Shown: positions 17,001 through 26,527, counted from the stretch's first letter. The stretch is DNA of 64,000 nt from Coneutiohabitans sp964457925 (GCA_964457925.1 CAYWGH010000011.1:62001-126000); one strand, 5' to 3'. Numbers and translations: made by a program. The notes: generated from the letters alone by a model not told the origin.

Positions 17001-17597
17001 ATGTCTGTGATTTCACGAATGAAAAGTGATAAGACGTTTGTGCAAGAGCGCATTCAAAGCAATATTGCGGCCAAAACCAAACTGATGGAACAGCAGTCGG
17101 TTGAAATTTTGGCCATCGGGCACAAACTGGTGAATGTTTTGCGCGGCGGCGGCAAGATTTTCTTTTGCGGCAACGGCGGCAGCGCAGCGGATGCGCAACA
17201 TCTCGCCGCGGAGTTGGTGTGTAAGCTGCGCGACGACCGTCCACCGCTGGCAGGTTTGGCGTTGACCACAGATACTTCCACGCTCACGGCCACGAGCAAC
17301 GATTACTCGTTCCGCGACGTTTTTGCCCGGCAGGTGATTGCCCTCGGCGCCAGCGGCGATGCGCTCGTCGGCATAAGCTCCTCCGGCAATTCTGCCAACG
17401 TGTTGGCGGCGATTGAAGCGGCCAAGCAGAAAAATATTCTGACCGTTGGCCTGTTGGGCCGCGACGGTGGCGCGATTGCCGGCGCTGTTGATCAATCCGT
17501 CATCGTCCCCGACCACGACACGCAGCGTATCCAAGAGTGTCATATTCTCGTCGGCCATATTTGGATGGAAATGATCGAACATGAGCTTTTCGGCTGA
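17001..17597 (+). CDS. gmhA: Phosphoheptose isomerase (sedoheptulose-7-phosphate isomerase)
   Basis: GmhA converts sedoheptulose-7-phosphate to D-glycero-D-manno-heptose-7-phosphate, the first step towards heptose in LPS or capsule. The SIS fold is clear: KIFFCGNGGSAADAQHLAAEL, LTTDTSTLTATSND, GDALVGISSSGNSANVL, and the C-terminal active-site QRIQECHILVGHIW. Length 198 residues is typical. A strong ribosome site (gaggag, 6 nt) precedes the ATG. The stop overlaps the start of gmhB by 17 bp, indicating translational coupling. Confidence 0.96.
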   Translation: MSVISRMKSDKTFVQERIQSNIAAKTKLMEQQSVEILAIGHKLVNVLRGGGKIFFCGNGGSAADAQHLAAELVCKLRDDRPPLAGLALTTDTSTLTATSNDYSFRDVFARQVIALGASGDALVGISSSGNSANVLAAIEAAKQKNILTVGLLGRDGGAIAGAVDQSVIVPDHDTQRIQECHILVGHIWMEMIEHELFG

Positions 17598-18141
17598 ACA
17601 AACGCCGCCGGCGCCCTTTGTTTTTCTCGATCGTGACGGGACGTTGATCGAAGAAAAGCGCTTCTTGAGCAATCTTGCGGACATTGCATTTTTTCCGGGA
17701 AGCGAGGCTGCGCTTGCGCGCTTGCGCGACGCCGGGTTCAAAATCGTCGTAATCAGCAATCAATCCGGCGTTGGCCGCGGTTATTTCACCGAATCCTTTG
17801 TGCATGAAACGCATCGCGCGCTGCAACAGCATTTGGCCAGACACGGCGCCTGGGTCGACGGATTTTATTTCTGCCCGCACGCGCCTGAGGCAAACTGCCA
17901 ATGCCGCAAGCCGCGTCTCGGCATGTTTTTGCAAGCCGCTCAGGATTTTCAAAGCGAGCTAGACGGATTTATGATCGGCGACAAAAAAAGCGATGTCGAA
18001 GCGGGACGTAACGCCGGCTTGCAGACGGTACTTGTGCGCACGGGCTACGGCGAACAAACGATTGCGGAAGGAAAAACGAACCCCGATTGGATCGCCGATG
18101 ATTTGAGCGCAGCGGTTGATTGGATTCTTCGGCGCAGATAG
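17581..18141 (+). CDS. gmhB: D-glycero-D-manno-heptose-1,7-bisphosphate 7-phosphatase
   Basis: This HAD-family phosphatase removes the 7-phosphate from heptose bisphosphate. The sequence has the nucleophile motif FLDRDGTLIEE, VVISNQSGVGRG, the zinc-binding CPHAPEANCQCRKP insert that marks GmhB, and MIGDKKSDVEAGRNAG for magnesium. It has 186 residues and overlaps gmhA by 17 bp. The kinase/nucleotidyltransferase (HldE or HddA/C) needed to finish activated heptose is not in the window. Confidence 0.95.
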   Translation: MSFSAEQTPPAPFVFLDRDGTLIEEKRFLSNLADIAFFPGSEAALARLRDAGFKIVVISNQSGVGRGYFTESFVHETHRALQQHLARHGAWVDGFYFCPHAPEANCQCRKPRLGMFLQAAQDFQSELDGFMIGDKKSDVEAGRNAGLQTVLVRTGYGEQTIAEGKTNPDWIADDLSAAVDWILRRR

Positions 18142-18151
18142 CCGCATGACA

Positions 18152-18219
18152 GGCTGCGGCTTGGCCGCAGCCCGGGAAAATCCGCTCACAATACACCCAC
18201 GCAACGGACAAGCCGTGGC
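18152..18219 (+). repeat. Pair of short CGGC-NNN-GCCG hairpins after gmhB
   Basis: The first hairpin, GGCTGCGGC-ttg-GCCGCAGCC (18152-18172), is perfect; a second, imperfect one (gcaacggacaagccgtgg) lies at 18201-18219. They match the short hairpin inside the 3' end of the glycosyltransferase at 15245. Confidence 0.55.
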
Positions 18220-18267
18220 GGAACCAAACTAGAAATTCGGAGATCACCTCTCCGCTTCCACCCATAG

Positions 18268-18310
18268 AAAAAGCCCTCAACGAATGATTCGGCGAGGGCT
18301 TTTGTTTTTG
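18268..18310 (+). terminator. Rho-independent terminator after gmhAB
   Basis: The arms AAAAGCCCTC and GAGGGCTTTT enclose a 15-nt loop and are followed by gtttttg. A-tract and T-tract flank the stem, so it could work in both directions. It closes the polysaccharide operon. Confidence 0.85.
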
Positions 18311-18380
18311 TTTCAGATTTGCATCTCGCGCACTTTTTTGTTATGCTATCGCGCTTACTGATCAAACGAGGAGAGAGGAA

Positions 18381-20678
18381 ATGTCGAAGTGTAAAGTCAT
18401 GTCACTTCCTTTGATTCTTGCGTTCTGCAGCCTGCAAATTGCCAGCGCGCAACCCAGCGTGATTAACACGGACAGCATTTACGCCAACGTCCAACATCTT
18501 ACCGTTGCCATCGGGCCGCGCCCGATGGGTTCTGCCAACGAACGCGAAGCCTTGCAGTGGACCGCACGGCGTTTCCAGGGCTTTGGCGCGGACACGGCTT
18601 ATGTGATGCCCGTTACTCATTCACACAATGCCAACACCAATTCGGGCGTTGCCGTCGGTATTTTCAACGGCCGCAGCGACAGCCTTATCGTCATCGGCGG
18701 CCATATTGACTCGGACTTCATCGAGAATCAAGGCGCGAATGATGACGCCTCCGGCACGGCTGTGATGATCGAGCTGGCGCGCGTGTGGGCCGGAGCCGCG
18801 CCGCGTTATACGCTCCTGTTTGCGGCATTCGGCGGCGAAGAAAGCGGGCTGGTCGGCTCGCGCTGGTTTGTCGAGCATTTTGAGCGCATTGATCGCGTTG
18901 CGCTCATGCTGCAAATCGACATGGCCGGGAGCGACGACCCGTTGATTCCGTTTATTGACACCAAAGATCATCAAGCACCGCAATGGCTGGTGAAAGATGC
19001 TTATGCCATTGACCGCGGCCTGGGCTACAACAGCCTCGATTATCCCACGCATTTTTTTACCATCAATTCAATTCTTGGCAGCGCGGGTTCCGACCACGAG
19101 CCGTTTTTGCTCAAAAAAATTCCAGCCATCGATTTCACCGCCGGCGTGGTTTCCTCGCCGATTCACACCATCAACGATCGCATCGATTTCATCAGCAAGC
19201 CGGCGCTGGAGCGCAGCGCGCGCCTGGTCAACGGCTTGCTGCAAAAGTATGACGCGCAGGGCATTCCCGGCGAACGCACCGGCAAGTATATGTTGTGGCA
19301 GTTGTTCGGCGAAACGTATTTTGTGCCCTCGTGGCTGCTTTATGTCTTCATTGGCCTGGCGCTTTTGCTCGGCGCACTCGCGTACATGCGCGCGCGCGCA
19401 AAACGCCAGAAAATTGAGGGCGCGGAGCGAGTTCGTTTTTCGGGCGCAAAATTGTTTTTCATGATGACGATTATTGCATTATTCACCTTTCTCGGCGAAG
19501 CGGCAATGCAACTGATCAAAGGCCTGCGCTATCCCTGGTTTTTGCATCTCGAGGATTATCTCGTGCTCGCGGCCATTTGCGCGTTTGCCGGTTTTTGGGT
19601 GGCGCTGCGGCTGACTAAAAATTGGCGCTTCAGCCCGGATGCCTATGTTTATGCCAAGCGCGGCCTGTTGCCGCTGTGGCTGCTGACCATCTTGTTTTTG
19701 ATCGTGCATCCGCGCCTCGCGCTTTATCCCGCGCTGACGTTGCTGCTTTTCAGTGTGGCGGTTTTTGCGCCGGGAACGTTGCTGAAAACCGTGTTCACGC
19801 TAGCCGCGCCGGTTCCCATGTTTTTGCTGATGTTTTTTGAAATCTTTGTCTTCGGCGCGCGCAACATCCCGCGCAGTCTGGCGCAATATCACGGCTTCAC
19901 GCCGGCATTGATTTATACCGCAATTCTAACGCTGCTGCTGTTGATTTGGTATGTGCCTTCGCTTTACATGTTTGCCTACACCTATGCGCACGGGCAGCGG
20001 GTGCTTTCCTGGCTGCGCGTGTTGCGCCAGCCGGCCGTCGGGCTGTTGCTGACGCTCGCGCTTTTTGCTTATGGCGGTTATTTGTCCGCCTTTCCGGCTT
20101 ACAATGAACAATGGCGCGCCACCATTCGCGCCACGGCGCGTTACGAACAAAACAATCAAACCGGTAAATTCGAATTGCTGGGCGATGAATATTTTCGCGA
20201 GGTGAAGGTAAAGTCGGACACGTTCGAGCAGCAATATGATGATCGCATTCATCGCCGGGAATTGCCGTTGACGTTTACCGCCGATTGGCTGTCCCTCTCC
20301 GGCACACAAATCGCCGATGGCAGCGATACAACGCTCATCAAGGTCGATTGGCAGCTTGCCAGCGCGAAACCCTGGTATGAAGTCAAAGTTCAATTGCGCA
20401 GCGACACGCTGGACTTGGCGATCTTGGATACAAATCTAAAATACTTCAAACGCAAAAATGCTGCAGGCGAGAGCATTAATTTCCGCTGGTTTGCCGAGCC
20501 GGAAGATACGCTGCGCCTGCAAGCCAATTTCAAGCTCTCGCCCGGCGCAAAAATGGTGCGCACCGTCACGGCAATTTATCCTGAACCGCCCCTGCCGCTC
20601 ACCATCACGGCGAAATATGCAGACGTGATCTATCGCACGGAAGTGACGAGACGGGATACGCTGGAAATCGAACGATAG
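18381..20678 (+). CDS. M28 family metallopeptidase with multi-pass membrane domain
   Basis: After a signal peptide (PLILAFCSLQIASAQ) comes an M28 aminopeptidase domain with the two-zinc ligands: GGHIDSDF, GANDDASG, GGEESGLVG, LQIDMAG and SDHEPFL. Residues 310-570 contain about eight hydrophobic helices, and a lumen/periplasm-facing beta-rich tail follows. This order, peptidase then membrane bundle then soluble tail, is that of Fxna/ERMP1-like M28 proteins. It probably trims N-terminal residues from exported peptides with its catalytic part in the periplasm. A strong ribosome site (gaggagagagga) precedes the ATG. 765 residues. Confidence 0.85.
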   Translation: MSKCKVMSLPLILAFCSLQIASAQPSVINTDSIYANVQHLTVAIGPRPMGSANEREALQWTARRFQGFGADTAYVMPVTHSHNANTNSGVAVGIFNGRSDSLIVIGGHIDSDFIENQGANDDASGTAVMIELARVWAGAAPRYTLLFAAFGGEESGLVGSRWFVEHFERIDRVALMLQIDMAGSDDPLIPFIDTKDHQAPQWLVKDAYAIDRGLGYNSLDYPTHFFTINSILGSAGSDHEPFLLKKIPAIDFTAGVVSSPIHTINDRIDFISKPALERSARLVNGLLQKYDAQGIPGERTGKYMLWQLFGETYFVPSWLLYVFIGLALLLGALAYMRARAKRQKIEGAERVRFSGAKLFFMMTIIALFTFLGEAAMQLIKGLRYPWFLHLEDYLVLAAICAFAGFWVALRLTKNWRFSPDAYVYAKRGLLPLWLLTILFLIVHPRLALYPALTLLLFSVAVFAPGTLLKTVFTLAAPVPMFLLMFFEIFVFGARNIPRSLAQYHGFTPALIYTAILTLLLLIWYVPSLYMFAYTYAHGQRVLSWLRVLRQPAVGLLLTLALFAYGGYLSAFPAYNEQWRATIRATARYEQNNQTGKFELLGDEYFREVKVKSDTFEQQYDDRIHRRELPLTFTADWLSLSGTQIADGSDTTLIKVDWQLASAKPWYEVKVQLRSDTLDLAILDTNLKYFKRKNAAGESINFRWFAEPEDTLRLQANFKLSPGAKMVRTVTAIYPEPPLPLTITAKYADVIYRTEVTRRDTLEIER

Positions 20679-20773
20679 TGCATCGTCGTCCGCAGTATTT
20701 CAGCTTTCAATTCGTTTTAGATTCGGGGCGGGTAATTTGATTCTGGTTCATTCTATTGCTTTGATGTTTTGTT

Positions 20774-21730
20774 ATGATACGCCCGGAAGAAATCGTGCAG
20801 GCAGACGCGCGTTTGCGCCCGCATCTCAAAGAAACGCCGCTGGAGCATTCGCTTTATTTGAGCCGGCTCACCGGCTGCCAAGTTTATGTGAAGCTCGAAA
20901 ACTTGCAGCATACCGGCTCCTTCAAAGCGCGCGGCGCTTTGAATAAGATTTTGATGCTGGCGCCGGAGCCGCGCGCGCGCGGCGTGCTCGCCGCTTCGAC
21001 AGGAAATCATGGCGCGGCTGTGGCGTTTGGCGCAAACAAACTCGACATTAATAGTCTGGTTTTTGTTCCGGAAAACGCCTCATCTGCAAAAGTCGCAGCC
21101 ATTCGCCGCCTCGGAGCGGAGATTCGTGTGCACGGCAATGATTCCGTCATCACTGAAATTTTCGCGCGTGACTATGCCGAAAAAAACGGTATGACTTATA
21201 TTTCACCTTATAACGATGAACACGTCATCACCGGCCAGGGCACGATCGGCGTCGAACTGGCACGCCAGCTTGATCCCGTCGAAGCCATTTTTGTCGCGCT
21301 CGGCGGCGGCGGCATGATTGCGGGCATCGCAAGTTATTTGAAGGCCATTCGCCCGGAGATCAAAATCATCGGCTGCTCCCCGCAAAATTCCTGCGTGATG
21401 ATCGAGTCCATAAAAGCCGGACGAGTTTTGGAATTGGAATCACTGCCGACGCTCTCGGACGGCACTGCCGGCGGCGTGGAAGCGAATGCCATCACGTTGT
21501 CGCTATGCCGCGAGCTGGTGGATGATTATGTGACGGTGACCGAGGAAGAAATCCGCGCGGCCTTGTTGAGTTTCATCGAGATGCATCATCTGTTGATCGA
21601 AGGCTCTGCCGCTGTGGCGATTGCCGCATTTCTCAAGCAATCTGGAAAATTCCACGGAAAGAATGTTGTGATCGTGATTTGCGGAGGGAATATCGGCTTG
21701 GCAATGCTGAAAAGCATTCTTTGCACTTGA
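20774..21730 (+). CDS. Threonine/serine dehydratase (PLP-dependent, catabolic type)
   Basis: The fold type II PLP enzyme shows the lysine motif TGSFKARGA, substrate loop STGNHGAA, and the phosphate-binding VALGGGGMIAGIAS; a C-terminal ICGGNIG closes the cofactor site. There is no regulatory ACT domain and the length is 318 residues, matching short TdcB-like or serine racemase-like enzymes rather than full biosynthetic IlvA. It likely deaminates L-threonine to 2-oxobutyrate or L-serine to pyruvate in the cytoplasm. A serine racemase activity cannot be excluded. It stands alone between unrelated genes. Confidence 0.9.
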   Translation: MIRPEEIVQADARLRPHLKETPLEHSLYLSRLTGCQVYVKLENLQHTGSFKARGALNKILMLAPEPRARGVLAASTGNHGAAVAFGANKLDINSLVFVPENASSAKVAAIRRLGAEIRVHGNDSVITEIFARDYAEKNGMTYISPYNDEHVITGQGTIGVELARQLDPVEAIFVALGGGGMIAGIASYLKAIRPEIKIIGCSPQNSCVMIESIKAGRVLELESLPTLSDGTAGGVEANAITLSLCRELVDDYVTVTEEEIRAALLSFIEMHHLLIEGSAAVAIAAFLKQSGKFHGKNVVIVICGGNIGLAMLKSILCT

Positions 21731-21825
21731 TTGCCTTCGCATTGTTTGCATATGATGCCTTTTCCTCAAACGCATTTCTTGATGTTCTCCGCATTAAGAC
21801 AGTCGCGCTGTTGGCCTTGGCCGGC

Positions 21826-21859
21826 TCACTTGACTAATGCCGGGGTACTCGTCAAGTGA
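21826..21859 (+). promoter_or_regulatory. Perfect 9-bp inverted repeat before/over start of 21868 gene
   Basis: TCACTTGAC (21826-21834) and GTCAAGTGA (21851-21859) are exact inverted repeats separated by 16 bp, ending 8 bp before the likely ATG. The position fits an operator or an RNA hairpin controlling translation. No regulator gene is adjacent. Confidence 0.45.
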
Positions 21860-21867
21860 ATGTACGA

Positions 21868-23010
21868 ATGGCAGAAAATATGGCAAAAGTCATCATTACC
21901 GTTACCTGTGATTGGGATGGCCTGGACTATCCGTTGCATGAGCCACACAACCCCACAGGCAATCTTCATTTTCGTTTCGATCGCGGCATACAAGCGATTG
22001 AATACTTCAATAAAATATTTCAAAATGAAATCTCACTGACGCATTTTATTTGCCCGGTCTATTTTACGCGCAGCAAATTTCTGTCTGAGTATTATTCTGG
22101 CAAAATTATCCGACTACTTCAAAACAGTAATTGTGAGATTGCGTTGCACCTCCATGGCTGGATCAGCTTGATGCTAGCCTGTGGCGTTGTACCCAAAGAT
22201 CCGGTCAAAGACCCAACGCTTCCGGATTGGGGCGTGCAAGAAAAAGATCGTTTCGGCCTGTGCGTTCCTTATGACAATGATGCCGGTGAAGAAACGATCG
22301 ATTATGGCCATGGTGTGCCGTTGGGCATCTATTCGCAGGACGAGATCGCGCAGATTTTGGAAAGAGGACGGGCGTTGTTTGTCGAGAATAGAATTCTCGC
22401 ATCGAGTCATGATTGTGTGAGCTTTCGTTGCGGCGGCTGGATGGCGAATGACGCCGTTTTGAGGGCGTTGCAAAAGATTGCTCCACCTTTTCAATATGAA
22501 GCTTCTGCCGTGGATGCCTCTTTCTTTGCAAACGGCGACAGCATTTTGCATGATTGGTTGGCGCAGCTTTGGGGCGCGCGACGCCAATCCGGGAAAAACT
22601 ATCTGAGCAACATCCTTTTTTTATCGGCGTATCCGCAGGGCATCAATATTGCCAGTCAGGGAAACGACGTTGCCGCAGCGCAGCCGCGAAAAATTCAGCG
22701 GCTGCTCGAGCTGCCCGATACCGCGATTCTCGCGGATTATGTTTCGACCGACTATATGAAAGAACAAATCAACCGCGCGGTGACTGCCGCTTCACAACAA
22801 GCTTCCGATGTTTATCTGAGCCTCGGCTTTCATCTCGAATCCGGCGGAGATCCGCGTTTCGGCGCTGTTTTTGGACATGTCGAAAAGGTGATCGAAACGT
22901 TGGAATATGCCGCTCAACATGAGGTGATACAGTATCTCACCATAGCGGAAGCTGGTAAACGCTTCTTGCAGAGTTGTGATTCGCTCACAAGCGGTTATGT
23001 GAATGCGTAG
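21868..23010 (+). CDS. Polysaccharide deacetylase-like protein
   Basis: The N-terminal strand VIITVTCDWDG resembles the D-rich first motif of NodB-like deacetylases; ALHLHGW and a later SFRCGGWMAND (compare the RxGGW-type motif of polysaccharide deacetylases) fit as the H-containing and arginine motifs, and LSLGFHLESGGD could be the last histidine motif. Such enzymes remove N- or O-acetyl groups from glycans. There is no signal peptide. The start is unsettled: GTG 21856, ATG 21868 and ATG 21880 are in frame, none with a good ribosome site. The match is motif-level only. 380 residues. Confidence 0.55.
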   Translation: MAENMAKVIITVTCDWDGLDYPLHEPHNPTGNLHFRFDRGIQAIEYFNKIFQNEISLTHFICPVYFTRSKFLSEYYSGKIIRLLQNSNCEIALHLHGWISLMLACGVVPKDPVKDPTLPDWGVQEKDRFGLCVPYDNDAGEETIDYGHGVPLGIYSQDEIAQILERGRALFVENRILASSHDCVSFRCGGWMANDAVLRALQKIAPPFQYEASAVDASFFANGDSILHDWLAQLWGARRQSGKNYLSNILFLSAYPQGINIASQGNDVAAAQPRKIQRLLELPDTAILADYVSTDYMKEQINRAVTAASQQASDVYLSLGFHLESGGDPRFGAVFGHVEKVIETLEYAAQHEVIQYLTIAEAGKRFLQSCDSLTSGYVNA

Positions 23011-23106
23011 AACCAAATGCAGCTATTCAGCATGCCAGCGGCAAAAGAAGAAGAAGAATGCCGATGCCGGATGAATCCTCAATTTACTCAAGCAAGTTTT
23101 TAGATT

Positions 23107-25287
23107 GTGTGCAATTCATTTTCGAAACGTAATTTTACAATTTTGCTGTGGGGTATTTTCCTTTTCTTCGCGTTTCTCATCCTCAAGCTCGCCATCTTCC
23201 CCAGCGTCAACAACACCCGCGGCGATTTTGCGAATTATTACACCGCCGCCCGCCTGGTGAAAAAAGGCGAGCCGCTCGCGCGCGCGTATCAGGATTTCAC
23301 CTGGTTCCAAATGGAAATGGATCGTCACGGCATCGTGCATCAAGTGGGAGGATTCATTCCTCATCCGCCGCCCACCGCAATTGTCTTTTTGCCGTTGACG
23401 TTTGCTGACGCCGTCACCGCCAAAAATATCTGGACGGCCTTCAATGTTTTGTTGATCATCATCTGCATCTTCGGCCTCACGCATCTCACCCAATTGCATT
23501 GGCTTCCGGTAGCCGTGATTTTTCTCGGCACCGGTTTCGGCTTGATCAACAACTTTCTCTTTGGGCAGATGTATCTCCTGCTCACCGCGACGATCGTGCT
23601 CGGTCTGTGGGCGCAGCAGCGCGGCAAAAATATTCTTGCCGGAATACTCCTGGCGCTGATGATCCCGATGAAATACTTCGGTATTCTCTTCATTGCTTAT
23701 TTTTTCTGCAAACGGCAGTGGCGTTTGGTGGCTTCCGCACTCATTACTATTGTCACCATCGTCGGATTCACCGCATTTATGGCGGGTTTCGAGCCGTTTC
23801 ATGTTTTTGTTACGGAAGTTTTCCCCCGGCATTTTCGCGGCGAGATTCAAGATCCCTTTGCGATTCTCTTTCAATCGTGGGCCAGTCTGTTTCGCCGCTT
23901 GTTCGTTTACAACGCCACTCTCAATCCCACGCCGCTGATAAATTTTCCTCCGGCGTTCTTTTTTCTGAGCAGCGCTGCATTTTGGGGCTTTGTGGCATTG
24001 GCATTGTGGCTGTTCGCGCGCGCCCGACTCAAATCTCAAAACCATCAATTTCTTTTTGAAATCGGCTTGTTGCCGCTGCTGTTTCTCATCATTTCACCGA
24101 GCGGAACGACGTATCATTTTCTTGTGCTCACCATCACCACGACGGCATTCATAAAAATTCTAATCGATCAGCAGCGGCATTTGCCCGCAGCCGGTTTGGC
24201 GATCTTGTTCATTGTGATCAACTTGCCGCATTACATCAAGCTGATGCCCTATGCGCGCGGCTGGTTGACCCCACTCGGCTACTCGCGCTTGTGGCTGTTG
24301 CTGATTTTTGGTGCGCTGGCGTGGCATTATTTTCGTCCGCTGATTACGCTGCCGCCGGCAAAATTAAAACTGGGACGATACCTGGCGTTCGCCGTTCTGT
24401 TAATGGCGAGTCTATCGGTTGTTGCTGGAATCCAGGCCTCTCGCGCTGCGGAAAAAGATGACGGCGCAACCTGGCTGCGCATCGATGATCCTGAATTCAA
24501 ACGGCATCAGGGCTTGTTGATGAAAAATCCGGATGTCGGCGCGCGACGCACAGTGTTCAGCTATTGCGAATTTTGGAACGAGCAATACACCATTTTCTCA
24601 ACGGACTCCGGGCGTTGGACGCCGCCGGCGCGCCGGAATTATTATCATCCTGATCTCGCTCCTGATGATTCAAGCTTATTGGCGCAAACGATTGTCAACG
24701 GCCGCGATGAAATCTGGTTGAGCCGCGGCCAGGGACAGGAACCGGAATTTGCGGTGGCCGGCGCATTTCCGAGCTGGAAAGAAAGCGGGCGAAGTTTCGT
24801 TTATGTAGAAGGGAATGCAATTAAATTGGCAACTATCGAAGCAACGCAAATCAAAGCCGAGACATTGATACAGACACATGATCAAACGATTTTTGACCCC
24901 GCATGCTCGCCGGAGGGAACTTTTCTGGCGTACTGTGCTGTAGCTCATGGTTCAGCAGACAAAAGCTATCAAATCAGATTTTATGATTTTAATAATGGCA
25001 ATAACGAAATGTTGATCGAGGATTTGGATTCTCGCCTGGAACAGCCGGCGTGGTCTCCGGACGAAAAAATTCTTTTGTTCGCCAGGAGAGAGAGTGGCAA
25101 TCGCGAAGTTTATGCGTTTGATTTCGCAACTCGCAAAGTTCATCAGCTTACCCACCATCGCGGTGAGGATACTTCGCCGGTTTGGGATGCCGCCAACAAT
25201 CGCATTTTGTTTACTTCCGATCGCGGCCGCGGGCTGGAATTCAGCGCGATTTTTTGGCTGCCGGCCTCCATCGTTTTTGAGAATTAA
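23107..25287 (+). CDS. GT87-type membrane mannosyltransferase fused to TolB-like propeller
   Basis: Residues 1-450 form about ten to twelve membrane helices, with the GT87/DUF2029 signature GDFANYYTAARLVKKGEPL and IPHPPPTAIVFLPL near the N-terminus; such proteins use polyprenyl-phosphate mannose or a similar donor on the outer face of the inner membrane. Residues 470-726 are soluble and carry WD40/PD40-type blades: HPDLAPDDSSLLA, FPSWKESGRSFVYV, DPACSPEGTFLAY, PAWSPDEKILLFARR, SPVWDAANNRILFTSDRG. This is a TolB-like beta-propeller in the periplasm. Start codon GTG 23107. The combination is unusual; the frame is continuous, so no frameshift is involved. Confidence 0.75.
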   Translation: MCNSFSKRNFTILLWGIFLFFAFLILKLAIFPSVNNTRGDFANYYTAARLVKKGEPLARAYQDFTWFQMEMDRHGIVHQVGGFIPHPPPTAIVFLPLTFADAVTAKNIWTAFNVLLIIICIFGLTHLTQLHWLPVAVIFLGTGFGLINNFLFGQMYLLLTATIVLGLWAQQRGKNILAGILLALMIPMKYFGILFIAYFFCKRQWRLVASALITIVTIVGFTAFMAGFEPFHVFVTEVFPRHFRGEIQDPFAILFQSWASLFRRLFVYNATLNPTPLINFPPAFFFLSSAAFWGFVALALWLFARARLKSQNHQFLFEIGLLPLLFLIISPSGTTYHFLVLTITTTAFIKILIDQQRHLPAAGLAILFIVINLPHYIKLMPYARGWLTPLGYSRLWLLLIFGALAWHYFRPLITLPPAKLKLGRYLAFAVLLMASLSVVAGIQASRAAEKDDGATWLRIDDPEFKRHQGLLMKNPDVGARRTVFSYCEFWNEQYTIFSTDSGRWTPPARRNYYHPDLAPDDSSLLAQTIVNGRDEIWLSRGQGQEPEFAVAGAFPSWKESGRSFVYVEGNAIKLATIEATQIKAETLIQTHDQTIFDPACSPEGTFLAYCAVAHGSADKSYQIRFYDFNNGNNEMLIEDLDSRLEQPAWSPDEKILLFARRESGNREVYAFDFATRKVHQLTHHRGEDTSPVWDAANNRILFTSDRGRGLEFSAIFWLPASIVFEN

Positions 25288-25513
25288 GCTCAATCGTTCG
25301 TGATGGGTTCAAAACAAGAGGCACGAAATTGCGAATCCGCAGCCGTACTGTCTGCAACAAACGGGCGCGCTTGCGCTTTGTTGGGCAGAAAACACAGATT
25401 TTTGATTCCAAAAGGATTCCTGCAAATTTCCTGGCGCCGTGCTTTAAACTTCACCAGATCCCTGAAGGATGATAGAACGAAGATGGCTATGTTTTTCAAG
25501 TAACAGTTTGCGC

Positions 25514-25562
25514 CGGTTTTTCAGACAGGCTGAAAACTGGAGCCCTTCGGGCAGCTTTTTTT
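25514..25562 (+). terminator. Tandem hairpins with T-tract
   Basis: CCGGTTTTTCAG/CTGAAAACTGG forms a stem at 25514-25540, followed by gcccttcgggc and agctttttttt. This is a good Rho-independent terminator for the plus-strand gene. Confidence 0.65.
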
Positions 25563-25625
25563 AACGGATAGAAAAACCCAACTGTAATAGCTTTATCTGC
25601 TGGGTTTAATCTAACCGTTGGCGAA
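25556..25625 (+). repeat. Dispersed palindromic element, 'GGATAGAAA' stem family
   Basis: The left arm CGGATAGAAAAACCCAAC is identical to that at 55267; the right arm gctgggtttaatctaaccg is complementary with a few mismatches. It lies in a convergent intergenic gap. Confidence 0.7.
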
Positions 25626-25687
25626 AACTTTCATGATTTTATTTTGTGTTTGAGAAGTTAAGCGCGTGCTAGACTGCCGCACACGGG

Positions 25688-26464
25688 TTATAATTGCGCG
25701 CCGGCTTGACTTCCTGCCAAAACCTCTCTATCTTGCGCTGTCTTTTTCGGCCAGGCCAGGCGATAATGCAGCAGCGTGCAAACCGCGCGGAGGCCATGCC
25801 GCCATGTGATCTTCTTGCCCTGCGCCCGCGAGCGCGGATAATAGTGTATCGGCACTTCATGAATGCGAATGCCGCGCCGCGCCAGTTTCGCCGTCACTTC
25901 GGAACAGAACTCGAACCCGCGATATTCCAGCGGCAGAATTTGCGCGAGCGCGTTTCGTGAAAACACTTTGTAGCCGGTGGATTCATCCGTCACACGCGTG
26001 CCAAACAGCAGATTCGTCAGCCAGCTCAACAAGCGGCCGCCCCAGTAAAAATGAAGATAGGAATAATCCCGCGTGCCGAAAACTCGCGCGCCGCGAATGC
26101 GCGAACCATAAACCGCTTCCGCGTGGCCCAGCGCGATCGGCCACACGAGCGCGCGATAGTCGGCTGGATCATATTCCAAATCCGCATCCTGTATTAAAAT
26201 AACCTCGCCGCTGGCGTATTGCAGCCCTGTGGCAATCGCCGCGCCCTTGCCGCGATTGTGGCTGTGATAAAGCACGCTGACGTTCGGCCGCGCCGGCAGC
26301 TTTTGCAGCAGCTCGCGCGTGCCGTCCTGCGAGCCGTCTTCGACAATAACGATTTCTTCACTCACACCGAAAGCGGAAAAATCAACGTTCCGAATTTTTG
26401 ACAGAATTTCACGGATTGTGTGTTTCTCGTTATAAACGGGAATGATGATTGAGAGAGTTGTCAT
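25688..26464 (-). CDS. Glycosyltransferase family 2 (dolichyl/polyprenyl-phosphate sugar synthase-like)
   Basis: The 258-residue GT-A enzyme starts MTTLSIIIPVYNEKHTIRE and contains IVEDGSQDGT, HNRGKGAAIATGLQ, the DXD motif IQDADLEYDP, and GSR. The C-terminal part GFEFCSEVTAKLARRG and EVPIHYYPRS is characteristic of DPM1/DPG-type enzymes, which transfer a hexose from a nucleotide sugar to polyprenyl phosphate. The ATG at 26464 is chosen because the conserved GT2 start follows immediately; longer upstream extensions encode nothing conserved. It could supply the lipid-linked donor for the GT87 and GT39 proteins nearby. Confidence 0.9.
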   Translation of the reverse strand: MTTLSIIIPVYNEKHTIREILSKIRNVDFSAFGVSEEIVIVEDGSQDGTRELLQKLPARPNVSVLYHSHNRGKGAAIATGLQYASGEVILIQDADLEYDPADYRALVWPIALGHAEAVYGSRIRGARVFGTRDYSYLHFYWGGRLLSWLTNLLFGTRVTDESTGYKVFSRNALAQILPLEYRGFEFCSEVTAKLARRGIRIHEVPIHYYPRSRAQGKKITWRHGLRAVCTLLHYRLAWPKKTAQDREVLAGSQAGAQL

Positions 26465-26527
26465 AAAACAAAGATCGGTTGCGCAATCCTGGCAAGCAAG
26501 TGCAAAATTCCAACGGCCATCCTTTCC

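Larger units (their letters stand above)
25288..25687. other. Intergenic region with hairpins and a palindromic repeat
   Basis: The convergent gap between the GT87 fusion and the GT2 gene holds no convincing gene. It contains two hairpins (25514-25540 and 25542-25562) and the palindromic element at 25556-25625. A 67-codon frame at 25300 has no family features. Confidence 0.5.

Noticed and set aside
25300..25503. 67-codon frame between convergent genes
   Set aside because: No motif, composition unlike neighbours, and it runs into terminator hairpins.
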